Shown: positions 21,342-36,300 of the stretch, piece by piece
Layout: every line of letters begins with the position of its first letter
How positions within the stretch are numbered: position 1 is the stretch's first letter
Assembly: GCA_036897625.1 (NCBI GenBank)
Contig: JAYMTA010000067.1
Coordinates: 1 to 46,808, forward strand
Source: Pelargonium cotyledonis
Taxonomy: Eukaryota; Streptophyta; Magnoliopsida; Geraniales; Geraniaceae
Direction of reading: 5' to 3'
DNA length: 46,808 nt
Translations under genes and position numbers: made by a program
Notes under the pieces: generated by a model
The model's database searches: none
The model's input: only the letters and a program-made list of their open reading frames with translations
What the model was told of the DNA's origin: nothing

Positions 21342-24300
21342 CTATTTAACTTCTAAAATCCACGAGGTGCACTCCTGGAGAAGTTGAAATTTCTGGTGTG
21401 TAGCTATGTTTAAGAAAACCTGCATTTTGCTTAGGAATTCAGTTGCGTTTTCTTTGCACCTAAATGAACCCGCACATGCACACTGCTCGGTTAGATGTGC
21501 TGCTTTAATCTGGTTGCACCGAAGACACACCAGATCCTGCAGATGATACAGCCGTTCCCTTTGCCTAACAATTTGTAGAAGTGCATTTTCCATCACCTCC
21601 CGATCGTATGGCTGAGCACACTGTGGCACAGCACACCGCCATTCCTGAGCTAGTATGGCAGAGTCACGACACAAGTCCAGGTCTCTGCAGTCGTTGCAAT
21701 AGCTGCCAAACAATAACCGGTTATCAGCACAATTGCTGTACAACAATTATGTCTAAAGTCTAATTAAGAGTGCACTTCTTCAAAGTTAACCCATCCAGTA
21801 ATTCCAAACCTGCAAATAACATTTGGTATGATGAAGGACGGGCAGGGATCACGAAACTCAGCTTCTGGAGCAAACTCCCTCACACGCACATATTTCAAAA
21901 GGTTCTTTCTCATCACCTGTTGAATTGAGCACATTCAATAACATGCCTTAAATAACGAAACTGCTGCAATGAGAAATTCTACAGTAGAGCATATCTTAGT
22001 TTCAATCTATGGCACAATCCTCAAGTATTACCAGAACATCGTGCTGAACATTTTGATCAAGAGCTAGAACAGCGCATATGTGCTTAATGAACTCTAGTGC
22101 AGCATCCCCAGTATGGATACTACCAGAAAGTTGTGGAGGTGCAAGTGGTGTATGCTGTTCATTCTCGGATCTGTTTGCCCCCTTCATGTGAAGAAGGGTA
22201 TCACGAACAATTCCTAGAAGTTTGTCTGTGAAATAAGAGCTGATCTGTAGAACAAGTGCAAATTAACAAAAAATAGTTTATAACCAGCCTATGACAAGGA
22301 ATCAGGTCGTTTGTTCATTGAGGCGAGTATCTAGACTCATACCTGCCCTTTTAGATACTCTGTCATGTGTGATTCCAGAGCCTCGCCAGCTGCAACAGTG
22401 ATAGATGGAGTAGATGAGCTGCTGTCCTGCAAATTTGCTCTGATTGCAGCTTGCTTTTGTGCATAGTTCCAAGGAATATACATAAACTGAGAGACAATAA
22501 AAACAAAATGATCCTGCAAAAGATCCAAAAATCAGAAATTGATGAACAATGCATTTATGAATGAAAAGTTTGGTATGATGGGCGACTTACCTGAACTTTC
22601 TTGGGTAAGTATTCAGCAATATTCCAGCTAGACACAATATCCACTTGAGATTCATCATGAATGACTTCTTCGTCTTTGGCTGGGATTCCACCATAGTTAT
22701 ACTACAATAGGCAAAAAGTGAGTGAGGATACTTTATTTGGAATCGAGATGAATCAGTCATTCTATGGATTGTAAATACAGAAATATAACTTCTTTTTTTT
22801 ATTGGTCTCATGATAATATGGTCTCAAAATAAGTGTCCGGACACTCAAGTAGATTAGTTTATAATGAAATGAAATGGACATCTAAGCTGACCAGGTTTTA
22901 CTTTTGTGCGTTCATATTTATTCTAGTAATTAGTTAATTATGTTAACCGATCCAGACCCAGTGTAGAGATCAAAATATTGATTTAGAAGCTCAAAACGTC
23001 AGTTGGCATTCAAAATTTGAATCATTTGATGAAGGAAATATTACAAGTAAAATAACCCTAATGAAGCTAGCTAAATTAAAAAGAAACGACAGTGACAAAC
23101 CTGATCCATAAATAGCAAGGAATGCCAAAACTGTAGTGGTTCCAACTCAATCCACTCAAATAGCTCCCTATAAATCAAGTAAGACACAAAATTACAAGAA
23201 TAAAAACAAATGAAATTTAATGAATTCATCTTCGCCAAGCTAACCTGGTTTGCAGAGTTTTAAGTAAGCTGTCACAGTAAGCTCTAGCTGCTGGTAGCTC
23301 AACTTTTCCAGTGTCAATAATAATCTTTGAGAAGCTTGCAAATATGATAGTGGCACCCAATTTGCGTAACTCGGCCAACAAAAATGCAAATACCTTTTGC
23401 ATGACCTATTATCATAAGCATACACAAAAAAAAAAAAAATGAATATCCAGTGTTTTTAAACACAAAAGAATAACCAAACTACCAAAGGTTGCTTAAATAC
23501 TGTGTTGGGTACCATAAAAATATATTCAACAAACTTACATAAAACTTATTCAAACAAGAGCTTACCTTGTGAAGTATGCGGTGAAGAGCTGGGTCATGAA
23601 GTTTTGAATTTGGGCTGCAAAATAAGAGACAATAATTATATGATCTAGGTACAATAGCTGAATCTAACAAGTTCAGATACACAACCTGCAAAGCCATCGA
23701 TATAGATGTTGCAATATTGCATCAGCATATACATTTCCAGATGAAACTGCATCTGTAAGGCACCTCTGAATCAACTGTTTAAGGACACGAAGTGCAGGTG
23801 CACAGGAAGTAGTCTCGTCGAAGCTACTATGTTCATTGAAATCATGTGCGCCAGAATTTGCATCCTGATCAAATCCCAACAAAGAACCTCCTTCCATTTC
23901 ATTAAGTTGGTTGCTTTTCAGAAGAGCATCTACAGCCAGGTGATGTATCTGCACAAACAAATGAATATATATTTTCTTGCAAACAATCTTACTACAAAAC
24001 AAAAACAAAACATAGAGCACATGATTTGAACCTTCAGCTCCACAGATATTTTTCTATAAGCTCCAGGGTATGTAAGAGCAGGTTGACAGACCTATACCAA
24101 AGAAACCATTGTTAAGTCCACTCAAGAAAACATTGGGAAAAGAGTACTAGCATACCAAGATATTGTTTAAGAATAGCAAAAGAACCCATAATTGAATAAA
24201 TAAGTACAAAACTCTATTCTAGGGAGGGAAAGAAGACGGATAATTGAAGGCATAAATTGGGACTGGAAAATCCCAAAGACCATAAGTTAGTCGTATTATT

Positions 24301-27300
24301 TCGTGATGATGTTATCTGCTCATACAAACCTCATCAGCAAAGCATATATCTTCTTCACTAATGCCACCTAGATCTGGGACACCATCATCAGATATCCAAA
24401 GTACCTAGAAAAACATAATTCAAATAACTTAGAAGAATTGGAAGACCTGCAAAACACTTTCACATGTAAAAGAGGGCACTTTGATAAAAATGTATAAGGT
24501 TGATACTGCCAGTGCCAAGGATTTCAACCAATAGTCTTTATGACAATTTAAGATGCTAATAACATAATCAGGCTATCAAGAGACCTTAATGAGCCAAATT
24601 TATGATGAGAGATTTAAATTCGTAAGTTATCATGTAATGGAAAACCTGTTGCTGATCGCGCAAAGCTCTTGAGAAGAATATATCTGCTGTATGAATAAGC
24701 CAGTCTAGTTCAAAATTCCCCATTGGCATCTGTCCCCAGTAACAAAATTTCATATTACCGTTAACATACACATAAACAAACGAAAGTGTACCAAGGGAAT
24801 AAAGAACTCACATGAGCATATCTGGAAAGAGAAATCCTCTCACTAAGCCACTGGGAAGATGCAGCACAACGTTGCATTGCAATTTTTGCTGCTACTTGTT
24901 GCCAACCAAGAACCTGTATACAGCATGAAAATAAGAAAGAGTGCATTTTACCAGGAAAATGAAGTTAATGGTTCAGAATGTAATACCTGATAGTGACTAT
25001 CACGAGCATTGGAAGGAATGCTCACGCATGGGTATTCATCTAAAGCTTGTATACCCGACTTCATAAACTGAGCATTTGGGCATTCAATGACAGCAACTGT
25101 AGGTCCATGATGTTCATGCCTTCCATTCAATACCATTGAGTGAAAAGTTTAGTATGGCATGTGATAATAAAGGGATGTACAATACATCTGAAAAATGAGT
25201 TCAACAAATACGATAATCCTCTCACTGAACCAGTTTGAGATGGCTAAACAGACTATATAAGGCCTGCAACTTAGTTGACATTCAGAAAGTGAAGTGTAGA
25301 ATTGTTTTTCAAATGATTTCAGAACCTTATTCTTAAGACACAATCATTGGTCCACCAACCAGCCAGTTTACTTACGCCATAATACCATAACAAGCATAAA
25401 AAGAGAAAAAATGGCTTTATTTTTTTATACAGATAATTCTCTGTATGCAACAACATAAAAGACTGCAGTGGGGTCCTCTCAAACTTAATTTGTGAAGGAT
25501 ACCACAAAAAAGTTTTTTAGATATGATGTATAATGAGGAAATCAATATGGGATAAAACCTGTTATCATTTATTGCTCTTTGCAAAATCTTTTCAGCATCC
25601 TTGACATAGCCAACGTAGTCCACCTGAAATTTACATATAGGATGAAACCATAAGGATGCAACCCTGGAAATAAAAAAATAATAATAAGAAAAAAGCATCA
25701 AACCTTGCATCCATTCAATTACAATCTCACCTTGAAAGAGAGACCACTCCTGTGAGGTGGTTCAATAGACAAGGCTTGGCATGCTTCACGGAATTGTTTC
25801 TCAAGAAAAGATGGTGAAAAATCCTTATTGTGATATGGATTAACTACCACAACAGATACCAATCTTGATGCTGGAAAATAACCTACAAATATAGCACGTC
25901 CCTCGGAGATGCTGAAAGATATAACAAAGCCAACACTATCAGCATCTCTATAAAATTTTCAAGAAAAGAAAGAATAAACTCAAATGGGGCGGAGTGGAAG
26001 TGTGTAGAATGGGAAGCTCCTTGTGCCATGGATTGGAGCAAAGTCCAAATTAAAACTATTAAATTAAAACCCAGTTTATGTGACGTGCTTAATCTAATTT
26101 TATCAAGACAGAACAGATAAGAAGTTTGGACATGCTCACAAAAGCATATTGATTAGTTTTTGAATGCTTTGAAGATTGTTAGTGATGGGGATTTAACATA
26201 AAGGCAAAGTTATACAGCAGTGCTCAAAATAAAAAACCGGATATATCAAGCAAGTTTCATATGGATTATGGAATATAACTTGAAACCTCCAAAAGAGGAA
26301 ACAATTTATTTTTGTCTAAATAAGGAAATGTGGATGTTCAAAGCCATGATGCTGTATTACATTCATTGAAACAAAGCAACTTCGATCTCAAAGTTTGACT
26401 TGTAAATTGCTGCATCATAGTAACAAAGCAGATCTTATCTCACTTACAGATGAAAACAGATCCTCCATAGAATAGAACTATAAATTACCTTTGATACAAG
26501 TAAAAGAAAGAGATCGGTTGTTCCAGGTAAGAGCATTCGGTTGTGGTCTTCATTTGCAGGTCGCTCAAATTCCAGCCATCCTGAGCATTTCTTTTCTTGG
26601 CTGTTTTATCTACTTTACACACACAACCAATCTGGAGGAGAGCATTAAATTCCAATGGCACCTTTGTTTCATATATCCCCTGATAAATAATCAACATAGT
26701 CAAGCTAATATTCAGATGACAAATTATGTGGGTCAATATTACAACAGAAAAAAGATTGAAATCATATGAGCAGATATTGCCTTACTTACAGATGGGTTTC
26801 CAACTTACACAGGAAACTTTTTAGAACCTTTTTCTAATGGTAATCATCCTGAGCTTATTATAAATTTATCTGAGAATAGCAAGCTTTCTTGATGAAATAA
26901 TAAGCAAGTTGGTAAAAGCAGGTTTGCAAGTGCCAACTTGTCTGTTTGGAAGGCAGTATCAAGCTTTTTTAGGTAAATGTATCTAGTTGGAGTACAACAC
27001 GTGCTATTGAGGATGCGGAGTATACTTTGGAAAAAAGAGTGATAAAAGATGGCATTTTAAGGACATTTTTACAGATGACAGAGCTATGTCAGCGGACTGA
27101 TTTCATGGACTCCTGCTTTTTATATGAATTTTTTGTGTGTGTTCTCTAGTATAGAATCATATTGTGCCGTTTCGTAAATTTTGTTTTATCAATAAAAGGT
27201 CTGTGGTACTGATGATGGTGTGAAAAGAAATTGTTTGGCAAAGAAACTCATCAAATTACAACATATACAAAGACCGCAGAGATATCAAAAACCTATGTGA

Positions 27301-30300
27301 GCAATACATAATCAGAAAAGAGTCTGCTGACCTCAACTTCTGGATCTGCAAGGAGAGCTGCAAGTTTTTTGCTTTCTGCCCTAAATTGATCTTCATCAAT
27401 TATAACCTTTAGGTTCGATAAGAAAGACAGAAAACATGAACATTACACCCCCGGAACCTTTCATATGGAAAATAAGATCAAAGTTATCATCGACATAATT
27501 TTTAAAAAGTGTACCTCAATTAAGTTGTAGCTACGCTTGCCATGAGGAAGAGTCTTGTTCACACGCCATCCAGGAAATTCCTCTGTTCTAGGTGCTTTAG
27601 TGTTGAGGTAAAATACTCTTGGAACAGATATAGGGATCTTAAGCATGAGTCCATCAACAACAACCCAAGCAAAAAACTGACTGTTCTGTGGACTCGGAAC
27701 TACTTGTATAATCTGATTTATAGATGGACAAAATTTAGCAGTCAGAAATCATCAATCCAGCAACATATTTTAAATGATTTCAAAGTTACATTACCTGCCA
27801 GTGGCAGCGTGTTATAGCTACTTCATGCCTCCTAAAATAAGAACCAACACCAGTTCTTTTTTCACCCTCTTTGAAACTTATTGCACCACCCAACACCTCA
27901 GAAATACCATTAGCACGGTTAGAAGGCCTCAAATTGCTCACCCTACAAAAATGAAGTCATTTTGCATAAGTATATCAACAATGTCATTAACAATATTCTC
28001 TAAGTTAACAAGTTCACCATGCACATCTACAGACTCTCGTTTATCCATTTGGGGATTTATTGGGGCAAAAAATAAGCAAAACTGACCTTGTAGACAATTA
28101 TAAGTAGACTTCCATACATTTATCAGTGCAAAAACTAACATGCAACTAGACAATACTGAATTTATAGACATTTATCGGTGAACTTGCATACATTTATTGG
28201 TGCAAAAAGATACATGTCACTTACATGTACCAAATGCCCATGAAAGACGTTTCCCAAAAAAAAAATGATGTACCTTTGCTTCTTCCTCCTCTCCAAATTA
28301 TCCTTCCATTTCCTCTTCTTCACTGCAAGCCATCCTTGATAATCTACATTTCTATCAATACTTTCAGAAGAGGTAGCATTTTCGGGTGGCAAAGATTGTT
28401 GATGCATAACCCCACCACAATCAGTTTGTTGTTCCGGAGCTCCTTGCAGGTCATTGTTGACTTCAAAACAACGAACAATTGGTCTGGGTCCCTGTAAAGA
28501 ACTGCTTTTGTTCCGGAAGTCTTCCAAATCTTCCAAATCTTTAGCATGATTAGTGGCAACTTCATCTTTGCTCAATGAAGTGAACATATCAACTAATTTC
28601 CGTTGACGAAATTTGTCATCCTTCTCACGAACCTTTTTATGCAGCCAATCAGGATGGATTACCCTAGGGACTGGATTTGCCACCTGCAAAAATTCAAGTC
28701 ATCACAAAAGGCAAATGAAGAGGATAGATTATGCCAACGGAAAATAGTGAACAAACAAAAACCTTCTGCATAGCGGCAGGAATGGTAATAATTTTCTGAA
28801 TTGCTGAGCTAAGCCGTTGCTTGTAATAGGACCAGTCGATAATGGAACGAATGCCAACATCTACAGAGATCTTGCACCATTTCCTCACATAATACTTTAT
28901 TATTTCTGTAAATATGAAACATACATTAGCTCTTAGGGATTCAAGGGGCTATGTAATGTAATTCACAAATCACTGAACTTTACCCGCATCAGTTTCAAAT
29001 ATTGCAACAGGAACAGCACGTTCACTTACTGGAGCTCCCTGCGTATATTAGCAATAAAATAATCTTTAGATTGCAATGTCCAAAAGAAACAAAGATAAAA
29101 ACAATTAAAAAATAATAAAAAAGTTCATACTGAGATTACACTAGTGTGATAATGACAAGATCCTAGACACAAAGGAGGGTGATATTTGCACAGCGTAGAA
29201 TCTGTTTTACCAAGAAAACCCTCAAGCATGCATGTAATAACAAGAATGTAGCTAGTGAATCACATTGAGTTTCAAGAAATGATGGAACATAGAGGCAAAT
29301 AGATCAATTGGAAATAGTAACTAATATGACAGAAGAAAGTAAAACTATCAGAATGTAGGACTATCTGAATGAATATAAATGATTTTTCATGCCAGGCATG
29401 ATTTGAAACAGAGACCTCACCTTTGGCTCGCATGCAACTACATACTGGCAACGCAATCCTTTATCTTTAACCATTGTATCACCAAGAAAATCAGCAAGAC
29501 GTCTGGCAGTGGTCACTGCACATGATTTTTGTTCGCCGTAATCTGCCAATGACTTGCTCATGGTGCTGGATTCTGAAATGTAATCCAGTAACTCACTATC
29601 TGCAATATCCTTTCCTTGATTCTGAGAAAGAAAAAAAAGAAGAGAAAAGGTGATTATGAGCTATTCTTTTCCATTTATCCCTGAATCTAGTATGAAACTA
29701 TCAAAATCTTGATAGGATAATGGGTGGAGAAAATGGAAACTATTCAAGGAATCAAAGAACCTATCAACAACAGAGAAAATGATGCTGACAATCTAATAGT
29801 TTACATACATCAAGAAGATCAAGCCAGCGGTTAGCAACAGAAGCAACAACTGAATAACATTCTTCTAATGTTGAACCATGCAGGAACTTGTCAAAAAGCT
29901 CGGCCTGAAAAGAAGAGATGAATATTATGATTGAGAAAGAAACAATCTGAAGCATGGAAACATAATCTAGCATGGTTGTCTGTGAAAACAGAGTGTATTC
30001 TTATCGGTCCAGTTTTTTTGTACAATAAGGATGGCTTGTAAAATAACGAACACTGCCCTTGGAGTGAGCTCAATTATACTAAAGCCATTCCATAAAGCAA
30101 GAGTAATAAATAACAGATCAGGTGTTGTCAGTTACATATTGATGTACTAATGCACTGATTTCTAATAGCAAGCCAAAGAAGCTTGAAGAAGAGATAATAC
30201 CTGGAAAACTTTTATGAGCTTCAGCTCACCTCTACGCTTGATCTCAAAACCTTTAAGCTCTGCAAGGGTTCCATCATCATTAAAAACAGCATATCGCTTC

Positions 30301-33300
30301 TTAATTAGTCTTCCTTCTTCCTTTGAAGCAGGAATAATCATTGCCTACATGTAAGAATAATAAAAAAACTATTAATATAATTACCATGAAAACAAAGCAA
30401 AACCCAAGCACCTTTATGTCCCACGTTACCTTGTAAGGTCCATCTACTTCAAATTCAATTGAGCATTCGCTGTGAGTTACGTATGTTTTATTGACTGGAT
30501 CTGTGAGTGTCTGCCGAAAACAAGATGTTAATTTAGTTGTGATGCTTCAGTCATATAGACAACAAAATCTGTCCAAAATAAAATTATGCACTATCTGAAC
30601 CTTCGAACCAATTATGACACGAAAGTAACCAATCCAGAACTGCAGAAGTAGAAAAAAGTTTAAAGCTGACCTGATATTGATCATTAGTATTGTTCCTCGC
30701 TACGTCAGCATTAAGCATAACACATGGATATGAGATTGTCAACTTCTTCTTCATGTCTCTGAAATAAACATTTCAAATATGAGTCAGCATCTTCAGATAT
30801 TTCCTTCATAGTTGCTGACAAAACTCAACCAAATTCTGCCAAACTATAATGACGGAATCCATCAAATATAGGTTTTTATATGGTGAAAATTCAGAATGGA
30901 GAGAATATCTCCAGCAGGAAAAGGAAGATCAGATGTAGCATCCAATCTAACTTCAGCGGCAGTCCCTTCGACTACAGAAAGCAGTGAGGATCAAGCCACT
31001 TCATTGCATATCTCAGTTCAGCATTTGAACTGGAGAAATTACTTGGAGTGGGCACAGTCCGTCAAAGTCACAATCAATTGTTGAGAAGCTCGGATAATTG
31101 ATAGAAGTAATAAATCCTGAAGAGACAGACCCATCTTTCTGCGTAGAGAGATAAGAAGTTTACTTTGCAATTGGATAGCTACTCAATGTAATGGAACCAA
31201 TGATTGCAAAACCTCATCTTTTTTTGCCAACAGCCAAGGTGGTATGGGATTCAATCAGAGAGATAATGAGATTTTGAGAACTATCCTAAAAAAAATTGGA
31301 TTAAGAGTTTTAAAACTAAACTCTGCCAAGCAAAGCAAGGTGACAGAGGGAGATCAAAGAAAACGAAAGAAACCTTGGTGTTACCATTGCAAAAAATTAT
31401 GGCATAACCGAGATACATATTGGAAGATTCAAGGAAAGCTAGCAGAACAGAAGAAGAAACCTGAGAAAGCTTTTCACACTATGGCCAGGATTCCCAAGAA
31501 GCACAAACAATTCAGGAAAGTCTCCATTCACGAAGGAACCAATATTCAAATAAATAGGATATGTGGAGTTCAAAACACCCTAGATTATATTGGAAGTGGT
31601 ATACTTTAATCCAGCCCAAAAGCTTATGCTATTAGGTGGAAGGCCCAACTAGTTTATCAAGTGGTCTCAAACTTCACATTCTTTTAATGTGGGATACTTA
31701 AACAACAAGAATAAACTACACAACCGAGCAATGATCCATCGACACATTTATAGTGTAAATCATGAAGAGCAAAACATACTTTGTTTTGAAAGTAAAATTC
31801 TCCGGAAAAGATGCTGGTAGCACACACCATATTCCATCTGTGTCTAATTCGAGTGGTTTTCCAATTTTTTCAACTAACAGGCGAGCATTCTGAATGATCT
31901 TTGCACCAGTGTATGTTACTACACCAGCCATTTCCATGGAATACCATCTTGCACCCCTGGAATTTAAACATGTTGAAATATCATAAAAAACAATGCAAAC
32001 ATAAAAATCCATGTAGCTTATAAAAAAACTATTAAAGGTTATCTAGAACCAAATTGAAGTCACCAAACTCACTTGCGCATGACGTATCCATAGAATGAAT
32101 TAAGAATACACTTGTGAGCAAGTTGTAAGGAGTCATAAAGCACTACCATGTCCTGCACACCTCATTAAGATAAGAAATTATATAACCAATTACTTCTTTA
32201 ATGATAGTAATAACCTGTCAATATACAAAACAGTGGATAAACTAGAGAGCAACGTGTACCTGTGCTTCCTGGATCTTAATAGAATTTCCACTAGCCTTAG
32301 CTTCTACCAATTTCCCCTTCCAAACCTTGTTAAGTCCCTTGTATTCATACCTTCTATCACGAAAGCTTGACAAGATCAAAAGAATATAATCAGCACAAAG
32401 GAATTAGACAGTAAGTAGAAATAAAGGAATCTCATATATGTTGAACGCCGTCTAGCCTACAACTTTCCACGGAATTAAGCAGTATATATTGGCATACTTC
32501 CTAACAAGGAGGTTACTGCTTACATGAAGAAATGATTGTTGACTTAAGTAAATAGGATACATGTTGAAGTGGATGAAATGAGTCCCCCATTGGAAAAAAA
32601 GAGAGAAAAGAGCTACATATAATGGTGGAAGTCAAACCCTACTAACAAGGTTGGCCTCTTAGTAGTAGAAGCTCAAACTATTGTCCATAACTCATTATCA
32701 AATTTAACATGGTATTAGAGCTGATTTTGATGCAGGCCTGGGCCCGTTTATATTGCCTTGTGGTCTCCGGCCCTCTTGCAGATGGACATGTCTACAATGG
32801 CCCACGTGTGAAAAAAAATACTTACACGTGAGGAGGGGTACCTATTTAAAAGGGCCCCGATTGTGCACATGTCAAGCCCACCAATAAAAGAAAAAATATG
32901 AGCCTTGCACGTGAGGGAGAGTGTTGAAGTGGGTGAAATGAGCCCCATATTGAAAAAATATGGAAGAAGAGAGCTACATATAATTGTGGATGCTAAACCC
33001 TACTAACAAGGTTGGCTTTTTAGAGTGGAAACTCAAACCATTGTGTGTAGCCTATAATCAAATTTAACATTACAGAACCAAAGGTGTGATAAATTTTAAA
33101 CTGCCCACCTGCGAACAGTGTCAACATAGAATGGATTCTCCCGCATGCAGATCCCTGCTTCTCTAAGTTCAGTGACTGGCTTATCAAGTTGCCTTTTATA
33201 TGCCTATGATAAACACCAAAAGTTAGTGCATTGGTCATTGCCTTAGTAAACATTTTCTTCAGAGAAAAAGATGAACAAACCTTCTGACAATATTTTTTCA

Positions 33301-36300
33301 ATCTCTCCTTTAGTTTTAATTGTTGATCCGACTTAGGCAGGTCCAGAAAAGATTTTGACAGATGACCATCAACTCCATCAACAAACTCAGATTCAATTTG
33401 CTTCTTCAAATGATAATAGTCACTGAACTCAACCAAATTGACGGACATACAGTTAGAAATCACTTTTTCACTGATATACAAAACAAACTAAGAAAAAACA
33501 ACCTTTTCTTTGCCATGAATATCTCCCCACGCCAAACCCATTCAAGCTTCCGAAGACAAGTTCTGCCAGGACGGTTGAAATCGCATGCAGTGCATATCTC
33601 ATCTGTGACTATAGATGGTGGCTGGAATCAAACAAGAACAAGTGTCACTAATCACTTCCGAGTAACTCCAAATATATTACTTAGAAAGCAGATATACCAA
33701 GAGGAATCCAAAGCCGCCAATAGCCAAAATAATTTAATCATTTAAATATTATCAAGTTTTAAAACCTTGCACATGCCAAGCTTGAACTCGTTGCTTTTGA
33801 AAATAAGCCAAACCCTCATACACAAAATATTACTCATTCAAATAATAGCCTAGCAAGTTGGATAATGAACTATTGCTTTGATAGACACAAAGTTAAGGTT
33901 GCATCTTGACATTGAATTAAGGATAAAGTTATGATGCACTATCTATAGCTTATATTTTGCTTGAAGCAAAAACCATACTTCATATCTTTTGCTGCATAAT
34001 GTATGAGCATACTGCAACAATACACCAAAGAACTATATGGCTAATCAGTATGATCTCTATCATCATACGTGATAAAGGGCTAGCTATTGATCATTTTACC
34101 TGAAGCCTGTTTGTCAGAATAATGTTTGGATACATTGCAGCCACATCAAGATGATAGATGAGGGAGCTTTCTTCACGGACAGGTTTGTCTCGTAAGATAA
34201 GAAGCTGAAGTAAATGGAATAAGAAAAGTGAGAAGAATCTTTACTATTCTGAATGCATATTAGACTGTACATGTGACAATCTTACTGGAAAGCTTAATGA
34301 CAACAGAATATTCAGTCACCTTCTCCAAGATAGCGTTCTTAACATCATCATAATTGGAGACAGATTCCAAATCCATCTTTCCCTCGACTCTTATGGCATA
34401 TTGCAGATCTCGATCTAGATTGTTAATAAGTTGCTGCAATGAAGATTATACACTGCCACTCAATTCCAGTAACTAAAGTGGAACATTAATGCACAATCTA
34501 CAATCAAAGATCAATAAGACATGTAACAGAAAGCCAACTAATGAATATTCCTCCTATTGAAGTAAAGAAAAGAGAATAACTAAAGAGGTGTCAGTTGAGG
34601 ATATCATGGATATTAATGTAATTGATGATCCTAATCAATTATAATTCATTTTCGGAATTATTCTCTACCACCTTCCATTATACGAAGCCATATTAATTTG
34701 CCACTTGCCAGTACGTAAAAGATGGAAGTAATGCACTACGCAGCTTAGATTTTGAAAATATATGCACTCAGGTAGTATGTGTCCCAAAGGATAACAGATG
34801 GATCTTGCCATTCAGTCCAGGGGTGAATATTCTCATCTAGATTCCAAGCTAGAAGTCATTTCTTAAAAGATCAAATATTTGGCTCTCTGATCAGTCGAGC
34901 AGCCTTTAATTAACTAAAAACAACATTAAAAAGGAAAATACTAAGTCCGCAGATGTTAACCTTCTAGTCTACAAACTGCAGTATTTTAAGTAAATCTGCT
35001 AAATATATCAGATTTTTAGAAAATAAAATGCAACTATGTATTGTCAATCTTTAGTTAGCATTGTTTACGATGAATGATGAAATGATATGTGCAACAATTG
35101 ATAGATCCAGCTCTAAGTCGGATGGCTATGGTCAACAATGGAGAAATGTGTAACAGTAAAAAGGTTCTGATGCACTAAGTAACTAAGAACCAAGTTATAC
35201 TACACAAAATTAGTTTGCTTGATATCCAAGTGCCAATGAAAGTTCAAATGTGAGATTACAAAATTGACTTAGGTAGATGAGGTCCAAAATACTGCTTAAG
35301 AACAATTTTAGCCAGACTATAGTGCTACAGTGAAGAATATCAGTGCAACAACTGAAAATATTGAAACACGAAACAAATGAAACAACTTACATCGTAGGCA
35401 GATGGGTCAAGCTTAAAACTAGTTGGAAGATCAGATCTAAAAACACCACTTTCAAGACACTCCACATGGCCACCTATATACGTCTCACTTTCAAGAAGGT
35501 GACCCTTGTGGAACTTTTCTGGATCAGATTGGTGTTTGTTGGGGCAGATAACATTTGCCTTGTATGCCTGTAACATATGCAAAGTCACAGGTAGCATATA
35601 AATGGTACAGAACCCAACACTAAGTCTTAACATTTTGACATAGGTGTGCAAAAAATAAATAAATAAACCCACCTCAACCATAAGAAGCATTTCACAAAGG
35701 GTCCCACTACCTTTGCGCAAAACCTCGTCTGGTGACATAGGAATAATTGTTGCAAGGGAGAATATGAAGGGATGAACATATGTCATATACAAGTAATAAG
35801 TTGAAACAGCATCAGAAACAGAATAGGAGGCCATCGTCTGTAATAAAACACCCCAAGGAAGAAGAAAAGAACAGCACCAACATTAGCCATGTTAGGGTAA
35901 CTTGCAAGTAAACAGCAGCCACGATAAAGATATTTATTAGAATAGAGTATAAGATAGTGAAAAAACAAATTGAGGGGTGTAGATTGTAGAAGACCAACGG
36001 GCCAACCCAACTAAAAACTTAAGTTTATAGTTGAAGGCTCAAATCTCAATTTAATTTTATACTTAACATGCCTCCTCACGTGCAAGCCCGTTATCGCTTT
36101 GCACGTGGTTCATGCACAGGCTTCTTCTTGTGCTGAAATTTTAACAGTTTTCTAACAATCAGGGTGACGTCAGTTCTCAAACTTGTGACCTTCAGGTCAA
36201 CAAGGCTTTGATACTATGTAAGGGACCAACTCAACTAAAAGTTCTACTTGAAGGCCGATTATAATTTCATACTCTAACAAGAGGAAACCAAATCAACCAT

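Noticed and set aside
31244..31609. Host gene with a zinc knuckle
   Set aside because: Knuckle wording, neighbouring gag signatures and broken frames show a retrotransposon remnant inside an intron.
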